NCBI GenBank assembly: GCA_964631595.1 | Contig: CAZVXL010000004.1 | Coordinates: 34,561 to 98,560, forward strand | DNA from: UMGS1312 sp964631595 | GTDB lineage: Bacteria; Bacillota; Clostridia; Oscillospirales; CAG-272 | Reading direction: 5' to 3' | DNA: 64,000 nucleotides | Shown: one piece after another, positions 43,859-52,341 of the stretch | How positions within the stretch are numbered: the first letter of the stretch is position 1 | Layout: each line of letters starts with the position of its first letter | Notes under the pieces: model-generated | Told to the model about the DNA's origin: nothing | Database searches by the model: none | What the model saw: only the letters and a program-made list of their open reading frames with translations | Program-made: the position numbers and the translations under genes

Positions 43859-44006
43859 TGTCGGTCTCCCCTATTATATCATCTTTTAATTTATCTACAT
43901 ATTCACCAAAGAGGCGCTGGAATTCGGCTTCTCGCTGTTCTTTTGACATTTCTGCGACTTCTTTGCTTATCTCAATTTTTCCATCATAACAAATGTAATC
44001 TTCCAT
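43848..44006 (-). CDS. Small hypothetical protein (52 aa)
   Basis: A short acidic protein starting MEDYICYDGKIEISKEVAEM, with a charged helical region after it. AAAGG lies 9 nt before the ATG. A longer in-frame reading to 44054 has no ribosome site. It lies between the JAB-domain fragment and the Com-like peptide, all on the minus strand and closely spaced. I do not recognise it. Confidence 0.55.
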   Translation of the reverse strand: MEDYICYDGKIEISKEVAEMSKEQREAEFQRLFGEYVDKLKDDIIGETDNDR

Positions 44007-44019
44007 GATCAACGCCTTT

Positions 44020-44715
44020 CTATAATTTTTTGACGATAAAATCGTATTTTTCACTTAATATTTTAAGTGCTTTTTCCATGGATGTATTTTCGGAATACTT
44101 ATCGTAATGAGAAATAGCAATATCCCATTCGTTTTTTGGAATCATTGCGTTCGGTCTTGTGTAATAATACAAACTGCCATCGTGTCCGACTGTTATTCCG
44201 GATACATTTTTGTTTTTCACAAGCACGTTTATGTCGCTGATACTCGGCGGAAGTCCTCTCGGATGGTTATGTATCAAGATAACTTTTTCGCCCGCCTCGT
44301 CGGCTTTTGTTAAGGCGGTATCAAAGACTTTTGTTCTTACAACGCCGTATTCTTCTGCTTGGTCTGTTATTCTGCCAATTTCTCTGCCGTTTTTTAAGCT
44401 AATCGCATATATTTCTTCGGTATTCTCACCGTCTCGGTTATTCAAACACCAATTCGCCCTTGTCTTTACCGATGTTATAACCTTTTCATTATCCGATAAT
44501 TGAGAAAATTTATTTTCATATTCGGGGGTTTGGACTTTATCCCATTTTACCGAATAACTTCCTGTATTATTCTTTCTCGGTGAAAATTCCTTTTCGGTAT
44601 TAATCTTACCACTATCCGCACCCTTTGTCAAGGTCATCCTTTTTCTGTCCTGCGCGATGCCGGTGATGTCGGAGATCTCGGCGTATTTGTCCTTGTACCG
44701 CTTTATCCCGCTGCG
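44020..44715 (-). pseudogene. JAB/MPN-domain protein fragment, probably phage-derived
   Basis: The open frame runs up to 44811, but its first 30 or so codons cross the ATPase operon terminator and look spurious. From about 44715 the protein reads RYKDKYAEISDITGIAQDRK and continues through a middle region to a JAMM metalloprotease motif, VILIHNHPRGLPPSISDINV (HxH plus S and D ligands), near residues 175-195 of the full frame. No credible start codon or ribosome site exists for it, so it is best read as the 3' part of a larger gene, joined to the region by insertion or deletion. The JAB active site itself is intact. Confidence 0.6.
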
Positions 44716-44721
44716 CAATAT

Positions 44722-44765
44722 AAAAAGCCTTGATCGCCGCCGGAGGGCAACGACCAAGGCTTTTT
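44722..44765. terminator. Terminator of the V-type ATPase operon
   Basis: AAAAAGCCTTG pairs with CAAGGCTTTTT (44722-44732 / 44755-44765), giving T-runs on both strands, about 120 nt after the last ATPase gene. Confidence 0.85.
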
Positions 44766-44883
44766 GCTTTTGATCTCGGATCGGGTATGATATCCGCAGG
44801 ACGTACCCCATGTAGCGGTGTCCTCACATGGCGAAGCTCCCGCAGGACGCTGTCCACGCGTGATGAGCCACGCGCGGCGGCAT

Positions 44884-45309
44884 TTATCCGAGTGCCACCA
44901 TGCTGAACACGAGCGCAAACAGAGCGACAGTTTCACACAGACCGACAACGGTAATATACTGCGAAAATCCCTTTCCCGTTTCAGCCAGTGCGTCTGCGCC
45001 GGCGGCGCCCGCCTTGCCCTGCACGATAGCCGAGGCTGCCATGGCGATGCTCGATGCTATACCGAGTCCGCACAAAAACGCCGGATCTGCGGACGAGCCC
45101 TTCATTTGCTGCATAAGCAGGAAGCCGTAGATCGTCTGAGTAAGCGGTGCGCCGGCGAAAACGGTGAGAATAAAGGGCGCCGCCTTGTTACTCAGGTAAC
45201 ATCGCTTCCACGCGCCTATTGAAGCCTGACCTGCAATGCCGATCCCAATGGCGGAGCCGATAGCGGCAATTCCCATGGCGATGGCTGTTCCGAATATTCC
45301 CCAATTCAT
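44884..45309 (-). CDS. ntpK: V-type ATP synthase subunit K (rotor ring proteolipid)
   Basis: A 141-residue four-helix proteolipid that forms the rotating ion-binding ring. The essential Glu126 lies in VVGLCETVALF in helix 4. Gln28 (IAGQAS), Thr57-Gln58 (PLTQTIYGF) and Gln97 (AIVQGKAG) occupy positions equivalent to the Na+ ligands of Enterococcus hirae NtpK, so sodium rather than proton coupling is likely. Helix 2 lacks a second carboxylate, consistent with one ion site per four helices. It is the last gene of the operon, 23 nt after subunit I. Confidence 0.95.
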   Translation of the reverse strand: MNWGIFGTAIAMGIAAIGSAIGIGIAGQASIGAWKRCYLSNKAAPFILTVFAGAPLTQTIYGFLLMQQMKGSSADPAFLCGLGIASSIAMAASAIVQGKAGAAGADALAETGKGFSQYITVVGLCETVALFALVFSMVALG

Positions 45310-45332
45310 AATGATCTCTCCTTTATGAAAAA

Positions 45333-47243
45333 TTATTCCTTAAACGGTTTGAATTTGCGGCCGCTCCACGACATATCCAAATGTGACGAAAACTCCAGAG
45401 TGTTGAGACGGATACCGTGGACTATGACCGACAGAACATTTAATATCATGTTGAGCCCGTGCCCGAATACAAGCAGGACAATTGCGATTACAATGAACAT
45501 GAAATTCCCGAGCAGGGGCCCTGCAAGCTCATTTACGGTGGCGGAGATCGCCGCACCCGCAAGCCCGACTGCCCAAAGCCGAATATATGACACTATATCC
45601 GAGAATACGTTGACTACTCCGAGAAGCACCGAGACAATATTCACAAGGCTTGCAAGCACGGAGCGTATGAGGCTTCCCTCGTAATTCGCAAATACAAAGC
45701 TCATCACAAAGCCGAGCACGATTAGCGCGACGGCGACGGAGCCAATCGGGATCCCGCATATGACGAGACCGAAGCTGAAGACCTCTGCGTTTACGACAAG
45801 GCTAAGCACCACGTAATACATACCGACGAGCTGTAACACGGAGCCGACATCGCCGATAAGCTTCAGCGAGCCTTTGTTTCTTGCCGCGCACTTGAAGTGT
45901 GCGACGGAGAGCTGGATCAGCGCGAGCGTGAAGCAGAATATCTGTAGATTTTGCGCGGTGGTGAGCCCGACACCGTTCTCGACCCAAAACGGACTCCAGA
46001 TCCGGTTGGCATAGACGTTTGAGATGAGCGGAACGGACAGGCTTTTCAACCATTGCGGCAAATGCTCGGGGGAGAGCCCGAACCAAGTGCAGGTGAGAGT
46101 CCCCCAGACAACGGTGGAAAGCCCGAAAAGCCCGATGAGCAGAAACGTCGGTGAGGGCTCCTTTTTCGATAAAAGCGAATGTATTATCGGCACGGCAGCC
46201 GCCGCCGTGATCAGCAAGCCGTATCCGCCGTCTCCGAAAATTATTCCGAAGAAAATGAGGATAAACGCCAAAAACCACGCGGATATGTCGTATTCGAAAT
46301 ATCCGGGGACAGTTCCGAGAAAATCCGTAAGAGGATAGATGAGGCTCACGAATCTGTTGTTCTTCAGCTTTGTCGGCACATCGTCGGTCTCACAGGGCTC
46401 CTCAGCGAGCAGACCCCACGAGTTCTCCTTTGCCGCACGCTTCAGCGTGCCGAGCTCGGAGGCTTCGATGTAGCCGGTGAAATATGCTACCGAGGCGCCG
46501 TCAGCACTGTCGGAGAGACGCTCACTTGCCATGCCGACTGCGTAGGTCTCAAATTCGAGCTCCTTTTCAAGAGCGCTTACGGCATTCTTCATTCCCTCGG
46601 CATAGACGGCATATGACTCCGCCTTTTTTACGGCAGTCTCAATGCTTTTTGTCAGCTCAAGTCTCCTGCTCATCATTTCCGCCGTTGAGCATTGCGGCAG
46701 TGCCAGTTGGTACGGCGCAAGCTCGGAGAGCTCTGCACCTTTGTCGCTGACCGAGGTGAGTGCGACCATGCATTTGACGGTGTTCTTTGTCCTTTCAATG
46801 CAGATGATATCGGTGCCGTCACACAGACGGCTGTATTCGGAGCTCGGTATCTCGTAAAGGAATACGTCGATCCCACGAGCTCTCAGCGCGTTTATCGCGG
46901 CGGGGTCGATATCGCCCCAACCGCTCAGGCGATCGAGCTCCGCACCGAGCGATATCAGCTCACTGCGGTATGCGGCCTTCCGAGCCTCAAGCTCGGACAG
47001 CTCACCTGCGACAGCCAGCGCCTCGGTGACGGATATGCTCTCGGCATCGGAGACCTTCCGCTTGCCTATGCTGTAAATGCCGCTCTCAAGCAGAGCGATC
47101 TGCTCCTTCAGCTCGGCTGTTCTGCCGCCGGAGGCGGAGCCGATCTCAATGTGAAGCAGTCCGAGACTGCGGAGCTTTGTCAGCGCCTCCGACCGTTCCT
47201 CTCCCATGATAATGAGAGATACCTTTTTCATCGGCACTATCAT
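45333..47243 (-). CDS. ntpI: V-type ATP synthase subunit I (stator a-subunit)
   Basis: A 636-residue subunit that holds the stator and forms the ion half-channels. The N-terminal 300 residues are a long cytoplasmic helical arm starting MIVPMKKVSLIIMGEE. The C-terminal part has seven or eight helices, with IRLWAVGLAGAAIS carrying the functional Arg of helix 7. GGGGAGG lies 8 nt before the ATG, which overlaps the subunit D stop by 4 nt. Length is normal. Confidence 0.94.
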   Translation of the reverse strand: MIVPMKKVSLIIMGEERSEALTKLRSLGLLHIEIGSASGGRTAELKEQIALLESGIYSIGKRKVSDAESISVTEALAVAGELSELEARKAAYRSELISLGAELDRLSGWGDIDPAAINALRARGIDVFLYEIPSSEYSRLCDGTDIICIERTKNTVKCMVALTSVSDKGAELSELAPYQLALPQCSTAEMMSRRLELTKSIETAVKKAESYAVYAEGMKNAVSALEKELEFETYAVGMASERLSDSADGASVAYFTGYIEASELGTLKRAAKENSWGLLAEEPCETDDVPTKLKNNRFVSLIYPLTDFLGTVPGYFEYDISAWFLAFILIFFGIIFGDGGYGLLITAAAAVPIIHSLLSKKEPSPTFLLIGLFGLSTVVWGTLTCTWFGLSPEHLPQWLKSLSVPLISNVYANRIWSPFWVENGVGLTTAQNLQIFCFTLALIQLSVAHFKCAARNKGSLKLIGDVGSVLQLVGMYYVVLSLVVNAEVFSFGLVICGIPIGSVAVALIVLGFVMSFVFANYEGSLIRSVLASLVNIVSVLLGVVNVFSDIVSYIRLWAVGLAGAAISATVNELAGPLLGNFMFIVIAIVLLVFGHGLNMILNVLSVIVHGIRLNTLEFSSHLDMSWSGRKFKPFKE

Positions 47244-47872
47244 AATGAATACACCTCCCCGTCCGAGGCCTCGGCATTGCGGGCGGCTATCTTGCGCTTC
47301 GAGATCTTGGAGCGAACCACGGCGCTTACCTGCTGATCGGCCATATAAACAGAAATTTTTCTGATGTTTTCCTCTGTTTCGGGGATCTTTACCTTTTCGA
47401 ACAGATTAACTCTCTGTGAGGTGGAGAGAAGCTCCGCCTCCAGAAGCCTTACCTGCTCGTCGAGCACCTCCGCCTCAAGGTCAAGCAGTATCGCCCGCTC
47501 AACGTGACCCACGGCGATGTCTACCCACAGCGGGGTGGTGTACAGATCGTAATCCCCCACGGAAAAATCCGCTCCCTCAAAGGTGGGGATCACAACGCCT
47601 GCGATGTTTCCTTCCCCCTTGCGTATACTTTTGACGGATACGGCGTCGGCGGGGAATGCGTCATCTTCGGAAAATACGGCGATCCAGTCGGAGAAGCCTT
47701 CCTCGAGGACTGCCTTTTCGTGCCGCACGGCGTTTGCCTTGGCTTCAACGGTGCGTATCTCAGATTGGAGCTGCTGCTTTTTGAGAGTCAGGGTGGGCAA
47801 ATACCGACGGTACATTTTGAGAGCATCCTTTTGAGCTTTAAGCTCATTTTTAGTCAGCTTGATCTTTCCCAA
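47240..47872 (-). CDS. ntpD: V-type ATP synthase subunit D (central shaft)
   Basis: A 210-residue long helical hairpin forming the central stalk inside the A3B3 head. It begins IKLTKNELKAQKDALKMYRR, where KxxLxxQ is the typical start of this subunit, and ends with the second helix SQRVNLFEKVKIP. It starts with TTG preceded by GGGGGA at 8 nt. It lies 14 nt after subunit B and overlaps subunit I. The usual partner F subunit that caps the shaft is not encoded in the operon. Confidence 0.92.
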   Translation of the reverse strand: MGKIKLTKNELKAQKDALKMYRRYLPTLTLKKQQLQSEIRTVEAKANAVRHEKAVLEEGFSDWIAVFSEDDAFPADAVSVKSIRKGEGNIAGVVIPTFEGADFSVGDYDLYTTPLWVDIAVGHVERAILLDLEAEVLDEQVRLLEAELLSTSQRVNLFEKVKIPETEENIRKISVYMADQQVSAVVRSKISKRKIAARNAEASDGEVYSL

Positions 47873-47886
47873 AAGCTAAGTCCCCC

Positions 47887-49182
47887 TTACTTGGCAGGCC
47901 AAAATTCGTCGGTAAGGTCTGACTTGATTCCGGTCTCGCTTCTGTCAAAGCACTCGGCAAGGATCCTCCATCCGAGATCGAGAGCATCCTCAAGGGGAAG
48001 CTTTACCGAGAGATCCATGAGCTCCTTCTCAAAGAGCTCGCCGTATTTGAGCAGCTTTTTGTCCCAGCTGCTCATGGCAAAGCCCATGTTCTTCTTCTCC
48101 AGCGTGTCCTTGTAGGAGGAGTACATACGGATCATGGCATCCATCAGGGCTCTGTGATCCTTGCGCGTCTTTCCGTTTACGTTCTGCTTCAGACGCGAAA
48201 GCGAGCCGAAGGGCTCAATGCGACCGCCCTTGAGATAATACTGACCCTCGGTGATGTAGCCGGTGTTGTCGGGAACGGGGTGCGTGACATCGTCACCGGG
48301 CATGGTTGTGACCGCCAAAACGGTGACGGAGCCGGAGTCGGCAAAATCGACAGCCTTCTCGTAGCGCGAGGCAAGCTGTGAATAAAGGTCGCCCGGATAG
48401 CCTCGGTTCGAGGGGACCTGCTCCTGTGTGATGGCGATCTCCTTCATGGCATCGGCAAAGTTGGTCATATCGGTGAGCAGTACCAAAACGTCCTTGCCCT
48501 GCAAGGCGAATTGCTCGGCTACCGCCAGCGACATATCGGGGATCATCATGCACTCAACCGTGGGATCAGAGGCGGTGTGAATGAACATTACCGTCTTGCT
48601 GAGTGCGCCTCCTCTTGAAAGCTCGTCCTTGAAGTACAGAAAATCGTCGTATTTGAGTCCCATGCCGCCGAGCACGATGATATCCGCATCCGCCTGCATT
48701 GCGATACGGGCAAGAAGCTGATTGTACGGCTCACCCGAGATCGAAAATATCGGCAGCTTTTGAGATACGACAAGCGTGTTGAACATATCTATCATGGGGA
48801 TATCTGTCCGAAGCATACGGTTTGCGAGGATCCTCTTGGTGGGATTGACGGAGGGGCCGCCGATGGGCTTCATGTTTTCGGTGAGCGTGGGGCCGCCGTC
48901 TCTCGGATCACCCGAGCCGTTGAAGATCCGTCCCAGCAGATCCTCGGAGAAGGATACGCGCATCTCGTGCCCCAAAAAGCGCACCTCATCGCCTGTTGAA
49001 ATACCCTTGCCTCCCGCAAATACCTGAAGTGAGACAAGATCTTCGTCGATCTTGATGACCTCGGCAAGAGACTTGCCGAAGCGGGTGCTTATCTGAGCCA
49101 GCTCGTTGTACCGAATGTTTTCGGCTCTTACCGTGATAACATTTCCGACGATGGATTCGATTCGGTTAAATACTTTATTCAT
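47887..49182 (-). CDS. ntpB: V-type ATP synthase subunit B (non-catalytic head subunit)
   Basis: A 431-residue regulatory head subunit. It has LGRIFNGSGDPRDGGP, PTKRILANRMLRTDIPMID, then SISGEPYNQLLARIA in place of a full P-loop, as expected for a non-catalytic B subunit. LTDMTNFADAMKEI follows, with a C-terminal helical bundle. Its start overlaps the end of subunit A by 8 nt. It alternates with A in a hexamer and supplies the Arg that completes the catalytic site. Confidence 0.97.
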   Translation of the reverse strand: MNKVFNRIESIVGNVITVRAENIRYNELAQISTRFGKSLAEVIKIDEDLVSLQVFAGGKGISTGDEVRFLGHEMRVSFSEDLLGRIFNGSGDPRDGGPTLTENMKPIGGPSVNPTKRILANRMLRTDIPMIDMFNTLVVSQKLPIFSISGEPYNQLLARIAMQADADIIVLGGMGLKYDDFLYFKDELSRGGALSKTVMFIHTASDPTVECMMIPDMSLAVAEQFALQGKDVLVLLTDMTNFADAMKEIAITQEQVPSNRGYPGDLYSQLASRYEKAVDFADSGSVTVLAVTTMPGDDVTHPVPDNTGYITEGQYYLKGGRIEPFGSLSRLKQNVNGKTRKDHRALMDAMIRMYSSYKDTLEKKNMGFAMSSWDKKLLKYGELFEKELMDLSVKLPLEDALDLGWRILAECFDRSETGIKSDLTDEFWPAK

Positions 49183-50953
49183 TTTCGCTCACCCCGTTCA
49201 ATAAAAGCGTCGCCTTACCGTCGAGCCTTCCGTCGCCCTCTCGGTAGAGAGTGTCGATCTCGGCTTCGGTCTTCTCAAAGGATTCACCTTTGAACTCGGT
49301 GTAATTCCAGTCGATAAATTTTTGCCGCATACGGTTAAAGAAGCCGCGCGCCGAGTCCTTGTCCGTGAGGGAGTATTCACTGCCGAGCACGTATATCAGT
49401 TTGTCCGTTACATAGCGCTGACGGTCGGCTCCGCAGCTTGCATCGATCGGATCGAAGGAGTTCTGCTGGAGATAGACTGCATCGAGCATTTCCGATTTCA
49501 GATAGATTATATAGTCTGAAATACCCGTGCCGTCCTCACCGACGACCTTCATCATGGAGCCGATCTCGTCACCGTGACGGAGTATATTCTTGCAGAAATC
49601 CGATTTCTCGGGGCTTATCACCGTCTTGTACTTCGACCATGAGATAAGCGGATCTATCGCGGGGTATTTTCTTGAATCGGAACGCTCACGCGACAGACCG
49701 TGGAATGCACCGACGACCTTCAGTGTGGCTTGCGTTACGGGCTCCTCAAAGTTGCCTCCCGCCGGAGAGACCGTGCCGCCGATCGTGACCGAGCCGGTGT
49801 TCCCGTCGGGGAGACGAACATATCCGGCTCTTTCGTAAAATGCCGCAATGTAGGATTCGAGGTAAGCGGGGAACGCTTCCTCACCGGGGATCTCCTCAAG
49901 TCTGCCGGACATCTCTCGGAGAGCCTGCGCCCAGCGTGAGGTGGAGTCCGCCAGAAGCAGGACATTCAGCCCCATTTGGCGGTAATACTCCGCAAGAGTC
50001 ACCGAGGTGTAGACCGATGCCTCGCGCGAAGCAACGGGCATTGAGGAGGTGTTGCATATGATTATGGTGCGCTCCATGAGAGAGCGACCTGTCTTGGGGT
50101 CGGTGAGCTCGGGAAATTCGGTCAGAGTTTCCACTACCTCACCGGCGCGCTCGCCGCAGGCGGCGATAATTACTATATCGACGTCGGCGTATTTCGAGGT
50201 CGTGTGCTGGAGGACGGTCTTGCCCGCGCCGAACGGCCCCGGAGTGCAGTAGGTACCGCCCTTCGCCACGGGGAAGAAGGAGTCGATAAGACGCACCTTG
50301 GTCTCCATGGGCTCCGTCGGAGCAAGCCGCTCATCGTAGCATTTTATCGCACGCTTGACGGGCCACCTGAAGGACATCGTGACGGGGATATCCTGCCCGT
50401 GCTCGTCGGTTATCACCGCAACGGTGTCGTTTATTGTATAAGAGCCCTTTTCCGCGATCGACTTCAGTGTGTAGCTGCCGAGCAGATAAAAGGGAATAAA
50501 TATCCTGTGCGTAAACGCCCCCTCGGGGACAGAGCCGATGTATTCTCCGGCATGAAGAATATCTCCGACTCTTGCGGAGGGAGTGAAATCCCATTTTTTG
50601 TCCGTATCAAGGCTGTCGGCGTAAACTCCGCGCTCCAAAAACCAGCCTGCCCGCTCAGCCAGAAGCGGGAGAGGGTTCTGAAGCCCGTCGTATATCTGCC
50701 CGAGCAGTCCCGGACCAAGGTTGGCGGAGAGCATTTCTCCGGTAAACTCCACCTCGTCGCCGCATTTGATACCGCCTGTCATCTCATAGACCTGTACCTG
50801 CGCGATGCTTCCGCGAATACGGATGACCTCGCTTTTAAGCGCGACTCCGTCTGCCTTGACGTAGCATATCTCGTTCATCGAGACATTGCCGTCGAATTTG
50901 ACGGACAGCAGATTTCCGTTGATGCCCGTAACTCTGCCGATATTATCGGTCAT
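49175..50953 (-). CDS. ntpA: V-type ATP synthase subunit A (catalytic head subunit)
   Basis: A 592-residue catalytic subunit. It has an N-terminal beta barrel, the non-homologous insert typical of A-subunits, and the catalytic P-loop GPFGAGKTVLQH near residue 225. ACGERAGEVVE holds the catalytic Glu; LLADSTSRWAQALREMSGRL follows. The start overlaps the DUF2764 stop (ATGA). ATP hydrolysis or synthesis here is coupled to ion flow through K and I. Confidence 0.97.
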   Translation of the reverse strand: MTDNIGRVTGINGNLLSVKFDGNVSMNEICYVKADGVALKSEVIRIRGSIAQVQVYEMTGGIKCGDEVEFTGEMLSANLGPGLLGQIYDGLQNPLPLLAERAGWFLERGVYADSLDTDKKWDFTPSARVGDILHAGEYIGSVPEGAFTHRIFIPFYLLGSYTLKSIAEKGSYTINDTVAVITDEHGQDIPVTMSFRWPVKRAIKCYDERLAPTEPMETKVRLIDSFFPVAKGGTYCTPGPFGAGKTVLQHTTSKYADVDIVIIAACGERAGEVVETLTEFPELTDPKTGRSLMERTIIICNTSSMPVASREASVYTSVTLAEYYRQMGLNVLLLADSTSRWAQALREMSGRLEEIPGEEAFPAYLESYIAAFYERAGYVRLPDGNTGSVTIGGTVSPAGGNFEEPVTQATLKVVGAFHGLSRERSDSRKYPAIDPLISWSKYKTVISPEKSDFCKNILRHGDEIGSMMKVVGEDGTGISDYIIYLKSEMLDAVYLQQNSFDPIDASCGADRQRYVTDKLIYVLGSEYSLTDKDSARGFFNRMRQKFIDWNYTEFKGESFEKTEAEIDTLYREGDGRLDGKATLLLNGVSENE

Positions 50954-51507
50954 TTTGATACCTCCGATCTGTTTCTGTTAAGAATGGAGCTGTAGATCTT
51001 TTTGTAGGCGACACTGCCGCCGATCGGATCGAGCCTGCGTATGCGTGAGTACAGCTTCAGCTTCAGCCCGTAGTAAAATACGAATTCCGAAGAAAACTGA
51101 TCGCTCGGGCGCAGAGACTCCAAAAGCTTTAGGCGCAGCTCGGAGAGGTACTTCTCCGCCTCAAGCGGACTTTCCGTCTCCACCGCCGTCCGTACCGCCT
51201 GCATAAGCTCCGGAGAGGGAGTATCGCCACCGTGATCGAAGCGCTTGCCGGCTTTTTCGGCGCGCGTCTTGCCGAGCGCAAGTCTGAGCCTTCTCTCACC
51301 GTCATTCCAAGCGTTGATCAGCACGGAGCCCGACCTCTCGGGATCCATCGGCGGGGTGAGAGTCAGCCTGCTCAGCTCACGCTGTGCGCCCTTGCCGAGG
51401 AATCTTCGGCAGAGCTCAAGAAAGCGCTCCTCCGTGATCGGAAGCGGAGCGCCGTCCCCAATGCCGTCCAAGCTCGGAAGCTGTGATATTAAATAGTATT
51501 CGGACAT
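50950..51507 (-). CDS. DUF2764 protein of V-ATPase operons
   Basis: A 185-residue protein starting MSEYYLISQLPSLDG, the usual opening of DUF2764. It is helical and charged, without membrane segments. DUF2764 genes occur between subunits E and A in the V-ATPase operons of spirochaetes, chlamydiae and Bacteroidota, where no ordinary subunit C is found. It may therefore take the place of the C (stalk socket) subunit; this is inference from position. The spacing is 1 nt after E and a 4 nt overlap with A. Confidence 0.88.
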   Translation of the reverse strand: MSEYYLISQLPSLDGIGDGAPLPITEERFLELCRRFLGKGAQRELSRLTLTPPMDPERSGSVLINAWNDGERRLRLALGKTRAEKAGKRFDHGGDTPSPELMQAVRTAVETESPLEAEKYLSELRLKLLESLRPSDQFSSEFVFYYGLKLKLYSRIRRLDPIGGSVAYKKIYSSILNRNRSEVSK

Positions 51508-51508
51508 A

Positions 51509-52117
51509 TCACTCCGCCTCTTTCAGCATAGCCGTGATCTTCGGGCTGAGATAGGCGGAGAGCATATCGGTGACGGCCTCGGCGGAATAATCGTAGAAGG
51601 CGGTACCGTTCGATACGGAGATCCGAAAGCCGCCTCGGAAGCTGTTGCTTGCCTTGAGCGTAACGCCCTCAAGCATTCTCTCCTTCAGACCCGCAAGAAG
51701 CGTTTCCTCAAGCAGACCGAGCTCCTCGCTGTTCAGTATCACCGATACATCTTCCGCATCGGGCTTTGCCGCAAATCCCTCAACGGTGCGAATTATCAGC
51801 TGTGCAAAGGTATCGGAGGAGTACACCGAGGAGACGCCCTCCCCGACGATGACACCCAGCTCCTTTGCAACACTCTCGCGGAACGAGATGAGCAGATTTC
51901 GGAATGCCTGACGGATAGAGTCCTCACCGGCTTGCACCGCCCGCGCATTTTCCGCCTCGGCATCAAGCATGAGCTTTTTTGCCTGTGCCTTTGCCTCGGA
52001 GACGATCGCATCCGCCTCCGCCTTGGCGGCACCGATGATGGCTTCCGCCTCCGCCTCGGCGGCATCAGCCCCCTCCTTTCTTATGCGGTCGATAAGCTCC
52101 TGCAATTGTATTTCCAT
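51509..52117 (-). CDS. ntpE: V-type ATP synthase subunit E (peripheral stalk)
   Basis: A 202-residue peripheral stalk subunit. The N-terminal half is a long Ala/Glu/Lys-rich helix (EAEAEAIIGAAKAEADAIVS); the C-terminal domain has the compact fold that binds the head (VILNSEELGLLEE, GGFRISVSNGTAFYDYSAEA). It is the first gene of the operon, preceded by AAGGAGG. No separate G/H partner subunit is encoded, so E may dimerise alone or use an unlinked partner. Confidence 0.9.
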   Translation of the reverse strand: MEIQLQELIDRIRKEGADAAEAEAEAIIGAAKAEADAIVSEAKAQAKKLMLDAEAENARAVQAGEDSIRQAFRNLLISFRESVAKELGVIVGEGVSSVYSSDTFAQLIIRTVEGFAAKPDAEDVSVILNSEELGLLEETLLAGLKERMLEGVTLKASNSFRGGFRISVSNGTAFYDYSAEAVTDMLSAYLSPKITAMLKEAE

Positions 52118-52191
52118 AATACGACCTCCTTCTTATGCTTATATACTTTGAAAAAACGAAATGCTGTCGGAATTGCCGAGGACTCTTTCCC

Positions 52192-52216
52192 TGCGGGAGA
52201 ATATACCGCTCTCCCG
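52192..52216 (-). promoter_or_regulatory. Hairpin in the V-ATPase leader
   Basis: GCGGGAGA pairs with TCTCCCGC in the roughly 145 nt untranslated leader, with no T-run after it. It could stabilise or regulate the message. Confidence 0.4.
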
Positions 52217-52269
52217 CCGCACCTCCGATGCGTGACGGACGGTTGCCGATCGGCTGTGATCCGTACCGA

Positions 52270-52298
52270 ATTATATCGCAAAAACCGAGAAGTGTAAA
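52270..52298 (-). promoter_or_regulatory. Promoter of the V-type ATPase operon
   Basis: On the minus strand TTTACA (52298-52293) and TATAAT (52275-52270) have 17 bp spacing, about 155 nt upstream of subunit E. Confidence 0.75.
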
Positions 52299-52341
52299 CA
52301 CGCGGTACCGACAAAACGGAGATACTGCGGCGGCGATAGGG

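Noticed and set aside
44716..44811. N-terminal 30 or so residues of the JAB frame as real protein
   Set aside because: They are encoded by the ATPase terminator hairpin and lack a start signal.
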